Assembly (NCBI GenBank): GCA_963662035.1
Contig: CAVLDO010000008.1
Location: 1 to 64,000, forward strand
Direction: 5' to 3'
Length of the DNA: 64,000 nt
Source of the DNA: Equibacterium sp963662035
GTDB lineage: Bacteria > Bacteroidota > Bacteroidia > Bacteroidales > UBA932
The position numbers were made by a program, and so were the translations under genes. The first letter of the stretch is position 1; every line of letters starts with the position of its first letter. Shown here piece by piece: positions 1 to 8,327 of the stretch. Under the pieces are notes generated by a model. The model was not told the origin of the DNA, made no database searches, and was given only the letters and a program-made list of their open reading frames with translations.

Positions 1-30
1 AAAGGTAGCAATCTTTCCTTTCCCTCCAAA
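1..30 (-). promoter_or_regulatory. Promoter of a divergent gene beyond the left edge
   Basis: Read on the minus strand, bases 30-27 give TTTG. After exactly 19 bases, bases 7-1 give TACCTTT, which completes the Bacteroidota -7 element TAnnTTTG if the base just outside the window is C on the plus strand. The gene it serves lies to the left and cannot be seen. No coding region is visible between here and the arginine promoter at 141. Confidence 0.5.
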
Positions 31-140
31 TCTTTTTTGAATAAAATGTGAGAAATCCCGCATATTTTTCAGATACGCGGGGTTACTACCGGCAAAGACC
101 TATTAATATATGAATTTTAGAGTCATTTCAAAACTGCATT

Positions 141-171
141 ATTGCATATCAATAAATTTAATGTACATTTG
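141..171 (+). promoter_or_regulatory. Promoter of the arginine operon
   Basis: ATTG at 141-144, a 19-base spacer, and TACATTTG at 164-171 match the Bacteroidota primary sigma-factor consensus TTTG-N19-TAnnTTTG with one mismatch in the -33 element. Transcription should start near 175-178, only a few bases before the ATG of the short leader ORF at 179. The arginine genes themselves begin at 340, so the transcript carries a leader of about 160 bases. Confidence 0.8.
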
Positions 172-178
172 CGCCGCA

Positions 179-226
179 ATGGAAACATCACTTCATAGAA
201 TCTCTCATTCCCGTGTCCGACGTTAA
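179..226 (+). CDS. Putative Arg-rich leader peptide of the arginine operon
   Basis: A 15-codon reading frame, METSLHRISHSRVRR, opens within a few bases of the predicted transcription start and stops with TAA at 224-226. Four of its 15 residues are arginine (codons at 197, 212, 218 and 221), three of them in the last four codons. It lies 113 bases ahead of the first gene of a complete arginine-biosynthesis operon. By analogy with amino-acid leader peptides of other bacteria it could sense charged tRNA-Arg. That role is inference; the ORF, its position and its composition are what the sequence shows. A chance short ORF remains possible. Confidence 0.5.
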   Translation: METSLHRISHSRVRR

Positions 227-309
227 GCCAGTGGGGCGATTTCAGCTCGCCTATCACGCAGGCTTACCATTCTTCATATCACGGGACAGCAGAATCCCAT
301 CGCATTTTT
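209..309 (+). promoter_or_regulatory. Possible attenuator: competing hairpins in the arg leader
   Basis: Visible pairings are: TCCCGTG (209-215, inside the leader ORF) with CACGGGA (280-286); AAGCC (225-229, overlapping the leader stop) with GGCTT (261-265); GGCGA (235-239) with TCGCC (247-251); and GGGA (283-286) with TCCC (295-298), followed by a T run at 305-309. The last pairing shares bases with the first, so they cannot form together. This is the layout expected of translation-coupled attenuation, but the terminator-like stem is only four base pairs, and I could not work out which state would favour read-through. Confidence 0.35.
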
Positions 310-339
310 CTTACAAACCATCTATCATTCATTTAAGAA

Positions 340-906
340 ATGAATATTACTGTATTGGTGGCCGATGAAAGCCACACGAAGTACGCGCAGGCAATCTGCG
401 ACGAAATGGCAGTCTCCGCAAAGGAGCGGGGCACCGGGATTGCCAAGCGTTCTCCCGAATATGTATCGGAAAAGATGAAGGCGGGCAAAGCCGTCATTGC
501 CGTGACCGACGACGGCCAGTTTGCCGGCTTCTCATATATAGAGAGCTGGGAGGGCAAGCAGTTCGTGGCCAACTCGGGGCTGATAGTGGCCCACAAGTTC
601 AGAGGGCTGGGGCTTGCCAAAACCATCAAGCACAGAATTTTCCGCCTCTCGCGGGAGCTCTTCCCCTCGGCCAAGATCTTCAGCATAACCACCGGGGCGG
701 CCGTGCTCAAGATGAACTACGAACTTGGCTTCAGGCCCGTGGCGTTCCAGGATCTGACACACGATCCCGAATTCTGGAAGGGATGCGAAGGGTGCAAGAA
801 CTTTCACATTTTGGAAGACAACCTCTACGAAAGGTGCATCTGCACCGGCCTGCTCTACGATCCCAAGGAACATATCAAAATAGAAACGGACGACCACATC
901 AATTAA
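340..906 (+). CDS. GNAT-family N-acyltransferase, candidate N-acylglutamate synthase
   Basis: A 188-residue GNAT protein at the head of the arginine operon. The acyl-CoA pyrophosphate loop is seen as R88-G-L-G-L-A93 after a beta strand. The operon has no argJ or classical argA, and a GNAT enzyme in first position is the natural candidate for acylating glutamate to open the pathway. Because the carbamoyltransferase downstream looks succinyl-specific, the product may be N-succinylglutamate. An unusual tail carries four cysteines (C149, C152, C166, C168) spaced like a small metal knuckle. Start at ATG 340, 24 bases before the argG start relative to its stop. Family assignment is firm; substrate is inferred from context. 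Confidence 0.75.
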   Translation: MNITVLVADESHTKYAQAICDEMAVSAKERGTGIAKRSPEYVSEKMKAGKAVIAVTDDGQFAGFSYIESWEGKQFVANSGLIVAHKFRGLGLAKTIKHRIFRLSRELFPSAKIFSITTGAAVLKMNYELGFRPVAFQDLTHDPEFWKGCEGCKNFHILEDNLYERCICTGLLYDPKEHIKIETDDHIN

Positions 907-929
907 TCAGCAATCAAAAATCTACAGAT

Positions 930-2132
930 ATGGAAAAGAAAAAAGTAGTTGTTGCCTACAGCGGCGGACTCGACACCTCCTACACGGTAATGTACCTGGC
1001 AAAGGAGAAAGGTTATGAAGTTTATGCCGCCTGCGCCAACACCGGCGGCTTCAGCGCCGCGCAACTTAAGACAAACGAAGAGAACGCCTACACTCTGGGC
1101 GCCACAAAATATGTCACCCTGGACGTGACCAAGGAATATTATGAGAAGAGCCTCAAATATATGATATACGGCAACGTGCTCCGCAACGGCACCTACCCCA
1201 TCAGCGTCTCTTCCGAACGCATATTCCAGGGCATCGCCATCGCACGCTATGCAAAGGAGATCGGGGCCGACGCCATCGCCCACGGCTCCACCGGTGCCGG
1301 CAACGACCAGGTCCGCTTTGATATGACCTTTCTGGTAATGTGCCCCGAGATGGAGATCATCACCCTGACCCGCGACGGCAACCTTTCGCGCAAGGAGGAG
1401 GTGGACTACCTCAACGCGCACGGCTACTTTGCCGACTTCACAAAACTCAAATATTCCTACAACGTGGGCATCTGGGGCACATCAATCTGCGGCGGCGAAA
1501 TTCTTGACTCCCGGCAGGGCCTGAGCGAGAGCGCGTATCTCAAGCAGGTGACCAAAAGCGGCAGCGAAATCCTGAGCCTCGGCTTCAAGGAGGGGGAAAT
1601 ATGCAGCGTCAACGGCATGGATTATGACGACAAGATAGCAGCCATCCAGGCCGTGGAGGAGATAGGCAGCGCATACGGCATCGGCCGCGACATGCACGTG
1701 GGCGACACCATAATCGGCATCAAGGGGCGCGTGGGCTTCGAGGCCGCCGCCCCTATGCTCATCATCGGAGCCCACAAGTTTCTGGAGAAGTTCACCCTCT
1801 CCAAATGGCAGCAGTACTGGAAAGACCAGGTCGCCAACTGGTACGGAATGTTCCTGCACGAGAGCCAGTATCTCGAGCCGGTGATGCGCGACATCGAGGC
1901 AATGCTCACCAGCAGCCAGCGCAATGTCACGGGCACCGTGACTCTGGAGCTGCGCCCTTACGGCTTCTCTACTGTGGGCGTGGATTCCGAGCACGACCTT
2001 CTCAAATCGAAACTCGGCGAATACGGCGAAACCCAGAAGGGATGGACAAGCGACGATGCCAAAGGCTTCATCAAAGTGACTTCCACCCCGCTGCGCGTTT
2101 ATTACGGAGCGCATAAAGACGAGCTGATATGA
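930..2132 (+). CDS. argG: Argininosuccinate synthase
   Basis: A 400-residue cytosolic ligase joining citrulline and aspartate with ATP to give argininosuccinate. The PP-loop SGGLDTS sits at residues 11-17 behind a VVVAYS strand, and GSTGAGNDQVRF follows near residue 120, both diagnostic of the family; length is as expected. The frame is open further upstream inside the preceding gene, but the ATG at 930 gives the standard MEKKKVVVAYSGG start. Its stop overlaps the argC start by four bases (ATGA at 2129-2132), suggesting translational coupling. It is placed second in the operon although it acts late in the pathway. Confidence 0.97.
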   Translation: MEKKKVVVAYSGGLDTSYTVMYLAKEKGYEVYAACANTGGFSAAQLKTNEENAYTLGATKYVTLDVTKEYYEKSLKYMIYGNVLRNGTYPISVSSERIFQGIAIARYAKEIGADAIAHGSTGAGNDQVRFDMTFLVMCPEMEIITLTRDGNLSRKEEVDYLNAHGYFADFTKLKYSYNVGIWGTSICGGEILDSRQGLSESAYLKQVTKSGSEILSLGFKEGEICSVNGMDYDDKIAAIQAVEEIGSAYGIGRDMHVGDTIIGIKGRVGFEAAAPMLIIGAHKFLEKFTLSKWQQYWKDQVANWYGMFLHESQYLEPVMRDIEAMLTSSQRNVTGTVTLELRPYGFSTVGVDSEHDLLKSKLGEYGETQKGWTSDDAKGFIKVTSTPLRVYYGAHKDELI

Positions 2133-3094
2133 TAAGGGCCGCCATCGCGGGAGGCACCGGCTACACCGCCGGCGAGCTTCTGAGAATACTCATAAACCAC
2201 CCGGAGGTGGAAATCTGCTCCGTGATGAGCACCACCAGCGCCGGGATGGACATCACAGAATTCCACCGGGATCTGCTGGGGGAGACATCCCTCAAGTTCA
2301 CAGACACCCCCGGTGACCCCGATGTGGTGTTCCTCTGCCTGGGGCACGGCCTCTCCAAGGAGTTTATCGACAAATGCGACATCCCCGCAGGATGCAAGAT
2401 CATCGACCTTGGGCAGGATTTCCGCACCGAGGCTGACTACAAGGGAATGCACTTTGTCTACGGCCTCACCGATGTATTCGGCAGCGAAATAGAGGGGTGC
2501 GACTATCTTGCCAACCCCGGCTGCTTTGCCACCTGCATCCAGCTTGGCACAGTGCCCCTGGCGGCGCTCAAGATGCTCTGCGGCGAGATTCACGTCACCG
2601 CCATAACCGGCGCCACGGGGGCGGGCCGCAAGCTGTCGGCCACCAGCCACTTCCCCTACAGGGAGAACAATGTATCGGTGTACAAGCCCTTCACCCACCA
2701 GCATCTGGCGGAGATCGGGCAGACACTGCGCAAGCTCAGCGGCAAGGAGCAGAAAATAAACTTTGTGCCTATGCGCGGCGACTTTGCCCGAGGCATCTTT
2801 GCCAGCATCTACACCGAGTGCGGCGCAAGCGCGCAGGAGGTCTCTGAAATTTACAGGGAATATTACAAGGATTCGCCCTTTGTGTTTGTGAGCGAGGCAC
2901 CCGTCAGCCTCAAGGAGGTTGTGAACACCAACAAATGTCTGATTCACATCGAAAGCCACAACGGCTACATCCACATTACATCAATCATAGACAATCTGCT
3001 TAAAGGGGCCAGCGGCCAGGCCGTGGAAAACATGAACCTGATGTTCAATCTGGAGCGATCCACCGCCCTCCGCCTCAAGGCAAACGCATTTTAG
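2129..3094 (+). CDS. argC: N-acyl-gamma-glutamyl-phosphate reductase
   Basis: A 321-residue NADPH-dependent reductase that turns N-acylglutamyl phosphate into the semialdehyde, the third step of the pathway. The Rossmann motif GGTGYTAGE is at residues 8-16. The catalytic cysteine lies in ANPGCFATC with C132, and a GATGAGRK segment follows near residue 163. Overlaps argG by four bases and ends three bases before argD. Whether the acyl group is acetyl or succinyl cannot be read from this protein. Confidence 0.95.
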   Translation: MIRAAIAGGTGYTAGELLRILINHPEVEICSVMSTTSAGMDITEFHRDLLGETSLKFTDTPGDPDVVFLCLGHGLSKEFIDKCDIPAGCKIIDLGQDFRTEADYKGMHFVYGLTDVFGSEIEGCDYLANPGCFATCIQLGTVPLAALKMLCGEIHVTAITGATGAGRKLSATSHFPYRENNVSVYKPFTHQHLAEIGQTLRKLSGKEQKINFVPMRGDFARGIFASIYTECGASAQEVSEIYREYYKDSPFVFVSEAPVSLKEVVNTNKCLIHIESHNGYIHITSIIDNLLKGASGQAVENMNLMFNLERSTALRLKANAF

Positions 3095-3097
3095 ACA

Positions 3098-4222
3098 ATG
3101 GAACTTTTCAAGACATACAAACTGTGGCCCATAGAGCCTGTAAAAGGGCTCGGCTGCAAGGTTTGGGACAGCAACGGCACCGAATACCTGGACCTTTACG
3201 GAGGCCACGCCGTGATTTCTGTGGGACACTGCCACCCCGACTATGTAGCCGCCCTCACGGCCCAGATCAGCAAGATCGGCTTCTACTCCAACGCAGTGGA
3301 GAATTCGCTGCAGGTAATTCTCGCCCGCAAGCTGGGCGAGATGTGCGGCTACCCCGATTACAATCTCTTTCTGTGCAACAGCGGGGCAGAGGCCAACGAG
3401 AATGCGATGAAACTGGCCTCCTTCTTCAGCGGGCGCAGCAAGATTCTTGCCTGCGGCGCCTCGTTCCACGGCCGCACCAGCGGCGCCGTGGCAGCCACCG
3501 ACAATCCCAAAATCCAGGCCCCCTTCAACAGGACCGGTAATGTGCAGTTCACCCCGCTGAACGATGTCGCCTCCCTGCAGCGGCATCTTGCCGGAGGCGA
3601 ATTCGCCGCTGTGATAATCGAAGGGATCCAGGGCGTAGCCGGCATCTATGAGCCGACCGGAGAATTTCTCAAGGCGGCGCGCAAGGCGTGCGATAAGACC
3701 GGCACCCTGCTCATTATGGACGAAATCCAGAGCGGATACGGCCGCACGGGAGACTTCTACGCCCACCAGAAATACGGCATCCATGCCGACATAATCTCAA
3801 TGGCCAAAGGTATGGGCAACGGCTTCCCCATCGGCGCCATCATCATCAATCCCGCCATCAAGGCCGAATATGGGATGCTGGGCACCACCTTCGGGGGCAA
3901 CCACCTCGCCTGCACCGCCGCCATCGCCGTGCTGGATATCTTCGGCAGGGAAAATCTCGCGGAAAATGCCCGCCGCAAAGGGGAATATCTCCTTGGCGCG
4001 CTCAAAGACAACAAGGCCATAAAAGAGCTGCGCGGACGCGGCCTTATGATAGGCATCGAACTCAAGGAGGAATACGGCGACCTGCGCAATCGGCTGCTCT
4101 TTAAGAAGCATATCTTCACCGGCGGCGCCGGAGCAAACGTGATAAGGCTGCTTCCTCCCCTGTGCATTTCGCAGCAGGAATGCGAGCAGTTTGTAGAGTC
4201 GTTTAACAATCTTACAGCATAG
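3098..4222 (+). CDS. argD: N-acylornithine aminotransferase
   Basis: A 374-residue class-III PLP aminotransferase that aminates the N-acylglutamate semialdehyde to N-acylornithine using glutamate. Visible are the cofactor-binding NSGAEANE (94-101), the D208-E-I-Q-S-G segment that contacts the pyridine nitrogen, and the Schiff-base lysine K237 in SMAKGMGNG. Length is a little shorter than the E. coli enzyme but normal for this group. It begins three bases after argC and ends six bases before argF', so it is clearly part of the operon. Confidence 0.95.
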   Translation: MELFKTYKLWPIEPVKGLGCKVWDSNGTEYLDLYGGHAVISVGHCHPDYVAALTAQISKIGFYSNAVENSLQVILARKLGEMCGYPDYNLFLCNSGAEANENAMKLASFFSGRSKILACGASFHGRTSGAVAATDNPKIQAPFNRTGNVQFTPLNDVASLQRHLAGGEFAAVIIEGIQGVAGIYEPTGEFLKAARKACDKTGTLLIMDEIQSGYGRTGDFYAHQKYGIHADIISMAKGMGNGFPIGAIIINPAIKAEYGMLGTTFGGNHLACTAAIAVLDIFGRENLAENARRKGEYLLGALKDNKAIKELRGRGLMIGIELKEEYGDLRNRLLFKKHIFTGGAGANVIRLLPPLCISQQECEQFVESFNNLTA

Positions 4223-4228
4223 AACATT

Positions 4229-5182
4229 ATGAGACACTTCACCTGTGCAGCCGACATCGGCCCGATAAAGGAGGCGCTTGAAAAAGCCGCCTATGTAAAG
4301 CAGAATCCCTTTGCAGACAATGCGTTGGGCAAGAACAAGACTCTGCTGATGGTGTTTTTCAACTCCAGCCTCCGCACCCGCCTGAGCACCCAGAAGGCGG
4401 GTCTCAATCTGGGTATGAACGTGATTGTGCTGGATATAAACCAGGGCGCCTGGAAGCTCGAGACAGAGCGCGGTGTGGTGATGGACGGCGACAAGAGCGA
4501 ACACATTCTGGAGGCGATTCCCGTGATGGGCAGCTATTGCGATGTGATAGGCGTGCGCAGCTTCGCCCGCTTTGAAAACAAGCGCGATGACTACGACGAG
4601 GTTATCCTGAATCAGTTTATACAGTATTCCGGCAAGCCGGTGTTCAGTATGGAGGCGGCCACGCGCCACCCCCTGCAGTCTTTTGCCGACCTTATCACAA
4701 TCGAGGAGCACAAGAAGCAGGAGCGTCCCAAAGTGGTGATGAGCTGGGCGCCCCACCCCAAGGCGCTGCCGCAGGCCGTGCCCAACTCCTTTGCGGAGTG
4801 GATGAACGCCACCGACTATGACTTTGTGATAACACACCCCGAGGGATACGAGCTCGATCCCAAGTTCGTGGGGCGCGCCCGGGTGGAATACGACCAGGAC
4901 AAGGCTCTTAAAGGGGCCGACTTCGTATATGCGAAGAACTGGGCGGCATACGAGGGCGACAACTACGGCAAAGTGATAAACCGCGACCGCAGCTGGACCG
5001 TGACTGCAGAGAAGATGGCCCTTACCAACGATGCATTCTTTATGCACTGCCTGCCGGTGCGCCGCAATATGATTGTGAGCGACGATGTGATAGAGTCGCC
5101 CAAGTCTCTGGTGATACCGGAGGCGGCAAACCGCGTGGTATCCGCACAGACCGTGCTTAAAGAGATACTCCTTTCGCTCTGA
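4229..5182 (+). CDS. argF': N-acyl-L-ornithine carbamoyltransferase, probably succinyl-specific
   Basis: A 317-residue transcarbamylase that carbamoylates N-acylornithine rather than ornithine. Carbamoyl-phosphate binding is shown by SLRTR (47-51) and HCLP (273-276). From memory it aligns without gaps over its first 100 residues with the Bacteroides fragilis N-succinylornithine enzyme. At the position that decides acyl specificity (P90 in B. fragilis, E92 in Xanthomonas campestris) this protein has S90, in the context DGDKSEHILEAIP. Published exchanges of the Xanthomonas glutamate to Ser, Pro, Ala or Val produced succinyl-type activity, so succinylornithine is the likelier substrate. Its TGA shares one base with the argB ATG. 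Confidence 0.9.
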   Translation: MRHFTCAADIGPIKEALEKAAYVKQNPFADNALGKNKTLLMVFFNSSLRTRLSTQKAGLNLGMNVIVLDINQGAWKLETERGVVMDGDKSEHILEAIPVMGSYCDVIGVRSFARFENKRDDYDEVILNQFIQYSGKPVFSMEAATRHPLQSFADLITIEEHKKQERPKVVMSWAPHPKALPQAVPNSFAEWMNATDYDFVITHPEGYELDPKFVGRARVEYDQDKALKGADFVYAKNWAAYEGDNYGKVINRDRSWTVTAEKMALTNDAFFMHCLPVRRNMIVSDDVIESPKSLVIPEAANRVVSAQTVLKEILLSL

Positions 5183-5949
5183 TGAAAAAACTTTCGGTTA
5201 TAAAGATAGGGGGCAATGTGATTGACAACCCCGACGCTCTGGAGCGCTTTCTGCAGCGGTTCTCCTCAATCCCAGGCGCCAAGATTCTGGTGCACGGCGG
5301 GGGAGCCGTCGCCACCCGCATCCTGCCCCGGCTGGGCATCGAACCCAAGATGATAGACGGGCGCAGGGTCACCGACGCCGACACTCTAAAGGTGGTCACG
5401 GCGGTCTATGCCGGCCTGATCAACAAGCAGATCGTAGCCTCGCTGCAGAAATACAGCTGCAACGCCGCCGGACTCTCAGGTGCCGATTTCGGTGCCATAA
5501 CCTGCCGCAAGCGTCCCGCCACCCCTGTGGACTACGGCTATGTGGGAGATTTGGATATGGTGAATCCCGAGGCCTTTGATCTTCTGCTGAAAGCGGGGGT
5601 GACCCCCGTGATGTGCGCCATAAACCACGATGGCGCGGGAGCGCTGCTCAACACCAACGCCGACACCATAGCCACCGGCATCGCCGTGGCTATGAGCCCG
5701 CTCTACGCCACCGACCTGATTTTCTGCTTTGAGAAGGACGGCGTGCTGCGCGACAAAGACGACGACAGCTCTCTGATTCCATACATCGACCGGCCGCTTT
5801 TTGAAGAGCTCAAGAGCGACGGCAGCGTCTCCGCAGGAATGCTGCCCAAACTCCAGAACGCCTTCGAGGCCATCGGCAGCGGCGTCAAAAGCGTAATAAT
5901 CAAGAACTCTGAAAACCTGCTGGAGATAAAAGGCACCACAATCAGATAG
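5182..5949 (+). CDS. argB: N-acylglutamate kinase
   Basis: A 255-residue amino-acid-kinase-fold enzyme that phosphorylates N-acylglutamate, the second step and the usual point of arginine feedback. The N-terminal KIGGNVID and LVHGGGAVATR segments bind ATP and substrate phosphates; an NTNADT segment near residue 158 belongs to the acyl-amino-acid site. The short N-terminus, lacking the extra helix of arginine-inhibited kinases, suggests it may not be feedback-inhibited, which is inference from length. The start overlaps the argF' stop by one base. Confidence 0.93.
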   Translation: MKKLSVIKIGGNVIDNPDALERFLQRFSSIPGAKILVHGGGAVATRILPRLGIEPKMIDGRRVTDADTLKVVTAVYAGLINKQIVASLQKYSCNAAGLSGADFGAITCRKRPATPVDYGYVGDLDMVNPEAFDLLLKAGVTPVMCAINHDGAGALLNTNADTIATGIAVAMSPLYATDLIFCFEKDGVLRDKDDDSSLIPYIDRPLFEELKSDGSVSAGMLPKLQNAFEAIGSGVKSVIIKNSENLLEIKGTTIR

Positions 5950-5953
5950 ATTT

Positions 5954-7015
5954 ATGCAGAATTACGGCGACCTGGCGATAGAGCTGCTCAAACGGCTGAT
6001 ACCCATCCGCGCCTACTCTTTTGAAGAGGGGGAGCGGGCCGAGTTTCTTATGGAGTGGCTCGCCGCGCAGGGGGTTACTGCAGAGCGGCGCGGCAACAAT
6101 ATAACTGCGCGGCTGCAGATTGCAGGCGACCGCCCCACCCTGCTGCTCTGCGCACATATAGACACGGTGCAGATTGCCGACTCATACACCTTCGACGCCG
6201 TCAACCCGCCAGAGGCGCAAGACCGCGTGCTGGGCCTGGGCAGCAACGACGACGGCGGCAGTCTGGTGAGCATGATCGCCACATTTCTCCACTTCCGCGA
6301 AAAGGGCGCCTGTCCGGTGAACCTGCAGCTGCTGCTCTCCTGCGAAGAGGAGCGCTCCGGCGCCGGGGGCACCCGCAGTCTGGGCGACTTCATCAAAAGC
6401 AGCGCCGACTTTGCTATAATCGGCGAACCCACCCGGATGAGGGCGACCATAGCCGAGAGCGGACTGCTGGTGATTGACGGCACCGCCACCGGCCGCAGCG
6501 CCCACGCAGCCCGCGCCCACCTGGGCGAGAACGCAATCTACAAGGCGATAGACGACATCGCCCGTCTGAAGAGCTACCGCTTCGGCAAAGTATCCCCCAC
6601 CCTTGGGGAGGTCAAGCTTTCCGTAACGCAAATAAATGCGGGGCACGCCCACAACGTGATTCCCGACAACTGCACCTTTGTGGTGGACATCCGCCCCAAC
6701 GAGTGCTATTCAAACGAAGAGATTCTGGGCCTGCTGCAGGCGGAGGTCTCCTCGTCCCTGAAGGCGCGCAACCTGCTTAACCGCGCCAGCGCCACCCCGC
6801 ACGATTCGCCCCTGTATCGCACCGCGCAGAAGATGGGTTTGGAGATGATCACCTCCCCCACCTCCTCCGACTGGATGCGGATGCCCATAGAGGCCATCAA
6901 AATCGGCCCCGGCGACTCCAACCGCTCCCACAAGGCCGACGAATATATCCTCAAGAGCGAAATCCGCGAGGGAATCGGCACATATATAAAGTTTATCGAG
7001 CAAATATCATTATAG
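5954..7015 (+). CDS. argE: Peptidase M20 family N-acyl-citrulline deacylase (ArgE-like)
   Basis: A 353-residue zinc deacylase. Metal and catalytic residues of the M20 fold are visible: H68-x-D70 in LCAHIDTV, D100 in GSNDDGG, E131-E132 in LSCEEERS, and E158 in IIGEPT. Since carbamoylation occurs on the acylated ornithine, this enzyme would remove the acyl group from N-acylcitrulline so that argG can act. It resembles acetylornithine deacetylase and succinyl-diaminopimelate desuccinylase equally, and only its place between argB and argH ties it to arginine. Four bases follow argB and four precede argH. Confidence 0.85.
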   Translation: MQNYGDLAIELLKRLIPIRAYSFEEGERAEFLMEWLAAQGVTAERRGNNITARLQIAGDRPTLLLCAHIDTVQIADSYTFDAVNPPEAQDRVLGLGSNDDGGSLVSMIATFLHFREKGACPVNLQLLLSCEEERSGAGGTRSLGDFIKSSADFAIIGEPTRMRATIAESGLLVIDGTATGRSAHAARAHLGENAIYKAIDDIARLKSYRFGKVSPTLGEVKLSVTQINAGHAHNVIPDNCTFVVDIRPNECYSNEEILGLLQAEVSSSLKARNLLNRASATPHDSPLYRTAQKMGLEMITSPTSSDWMRMPIEAIKIGPGDSNRSHKADEYILKSEIREGIGTYIKFIEQISL

Positions 7016-7019
7016 ACCT

Positions 7020-8327
7020 ATGCAAACTCTCTGGAACAAAGGTGTAGACGCCGCTAAGGCGGTAGAAGATTTCACTGTCGGACGCGACCGCGAACTGGAT
7101 ATGCGGCTTGCCAAATATGATGTGCTGGGCTCCAAGGCCCACATTGCGATGCTCTCCAAAGTCGGGCTGCTGCCCGCAGAGGAGGAGAAGGTGCTGCAGG
7201 CGGAGCTGGACAACATTCTGCGCAGCATAGAAGGGGGAACCTTTGTGCTGGAGGACATTGCGGAGGACATCCACTCCCAGGTGGAAATCTGTCTGACCCG
7301 CACTCTGGGCGACCTGGGCAAGAAAATCCACTCCGGACGGAGCCGCAACGACCAGGTGCTGGTGGACCTGAAGCTCTACCTGCGCGCCGAGCTGCAGAAC
7401 ATCCGCTCTCTGACCCTGACCCTGTTTGAAAAGCTGCAGACTCTCTCCGAGGAGAACAAAGACGTTATACTGCCCGGCTACACACACGGCCAGATTGCGA
7501 TGCCGTCGTCGTTCGGAATGTGGTTCGGCGCCTACGCCGAGGCCCTCTGCGACGATATGCAGATGCTTGGGGCGGCCTATAGAATCGCCGACCAGAACCC
7601 TCTGGGCAGCGCGGCGGGCTACGGCAGCTCGTTCCCGCTGGACCGCGAAAAGACCACAGGTGACCTGGGCTTCGGGGATCTGAGCTACAACAGCATCGCT
7701 GCGCAGATGGGGCGCGGCAAAACAGAGCGCGCTTTCGCCGCAGCCATCGGCTGCCTCGCCTCCACCCTCAACAAGTTTGCCGCCGACTGCTGCCAGTATA
7801 TGTCCAGCAACTTCAAGTTCATCTCCTTCCCCGACTCGCTGACCACCGGCAGCAGCATTATGCCGCATAAGAAGAATCCCGACGTGTGGGAGGTGATGCG
7901 GGCCAAGACCAACCGCATAGAGGGCTGCGAGGGGAGCATCGCAATGCTCACCACCAATCTGCCACACGGCTACCACAGAGATTTCCAGCTGCTCAAGGAC
8001 ACCCTTTTCCCCGCAATCGACTCCATAAAGGAGTGCCTGCAGATGACAGTGTATATGCTGGAGAACATCAATGTCAACAAGCATATCCTGGAAGGAACTC
8101 ACCTATACGACCCGATGTTCACCGTGGAGGAAGTCAACAAGATGGTGGTGGGGGGCGTCCCCTTCAGAGATGCCTACAAGACCATAGGCAAAGCGGTTAA
8201 CGAGGGCAGATTCCAATATTCGGGAGCAAAGACAGTAGAGGGGCTGGGGCATACCCACAAGGGGAGCATCGGCAATCTCTGCAACGGGGAAATCAGTCAA
8301 AAAATGAACCGAGCCGCTCGCTGGTAA
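7020..8327 (+). CDS. argH: Argininosuccinate lyase
   Basis: A 435-residue fumarase/aspartase-superfamily lyase releasing arginine and fumarate. The signature loop GSSIMPHKKNPD begins near residue 277, and HSGRSRNDQV and the TSDLA-like region precede it as expected. Last gene of the arginine operon. Its 3' end overlaps the 3' end of the convergent RNase G gene by 35 bases (8293-8327), so both coding sequences use the same DNA and there is no room for an ordinary intergenic terminator. Confidence 0.95.
   Translation: MQTLWNKGVDAAKAVEDFTVGRDRELDMRLAKYDVLGSKAHIAMLSKVGLLPAEEEKVLQAELDNILRSIEGGTFVLEDIAEDIHSQVEICLTRTLGDLGKKIHSGRSRNDQVLVDLKLYLRAELQNIRSLTLTLFEKLQTLSEENKDVILPGYTHGQIAMPSSFGMWFGAYAEALCDDMQMLGAAYRIADQNPLGSAAGYGSSFPLDREKTTGDLGFGDLSYNSIAAQMGRGKTERAFAAAIGCLASTLNKFAADCCQYMSSNFKFISFPDSLTTGSSIMPHKKNPDVWEVMRAKTNRIEGCEGSIAMLTTNLPHGYHRDFQLLKDTLFPAIDSIKECLQMTVYMLENINVNKHILEGTHLYDPMFTVEEVNKMVVGGVPFRDAYKTIGKAVNEGRFQYSGAKTVEGLGHTHKGSIGNLCNGEISQKMNRAARW

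Noticed and set aside
930..932. Longer argG start at 783
   Set aside because: The extension lies wholly inside the GNAT gene in another frame, and ATG 930 gives the conserved family N-terminus.
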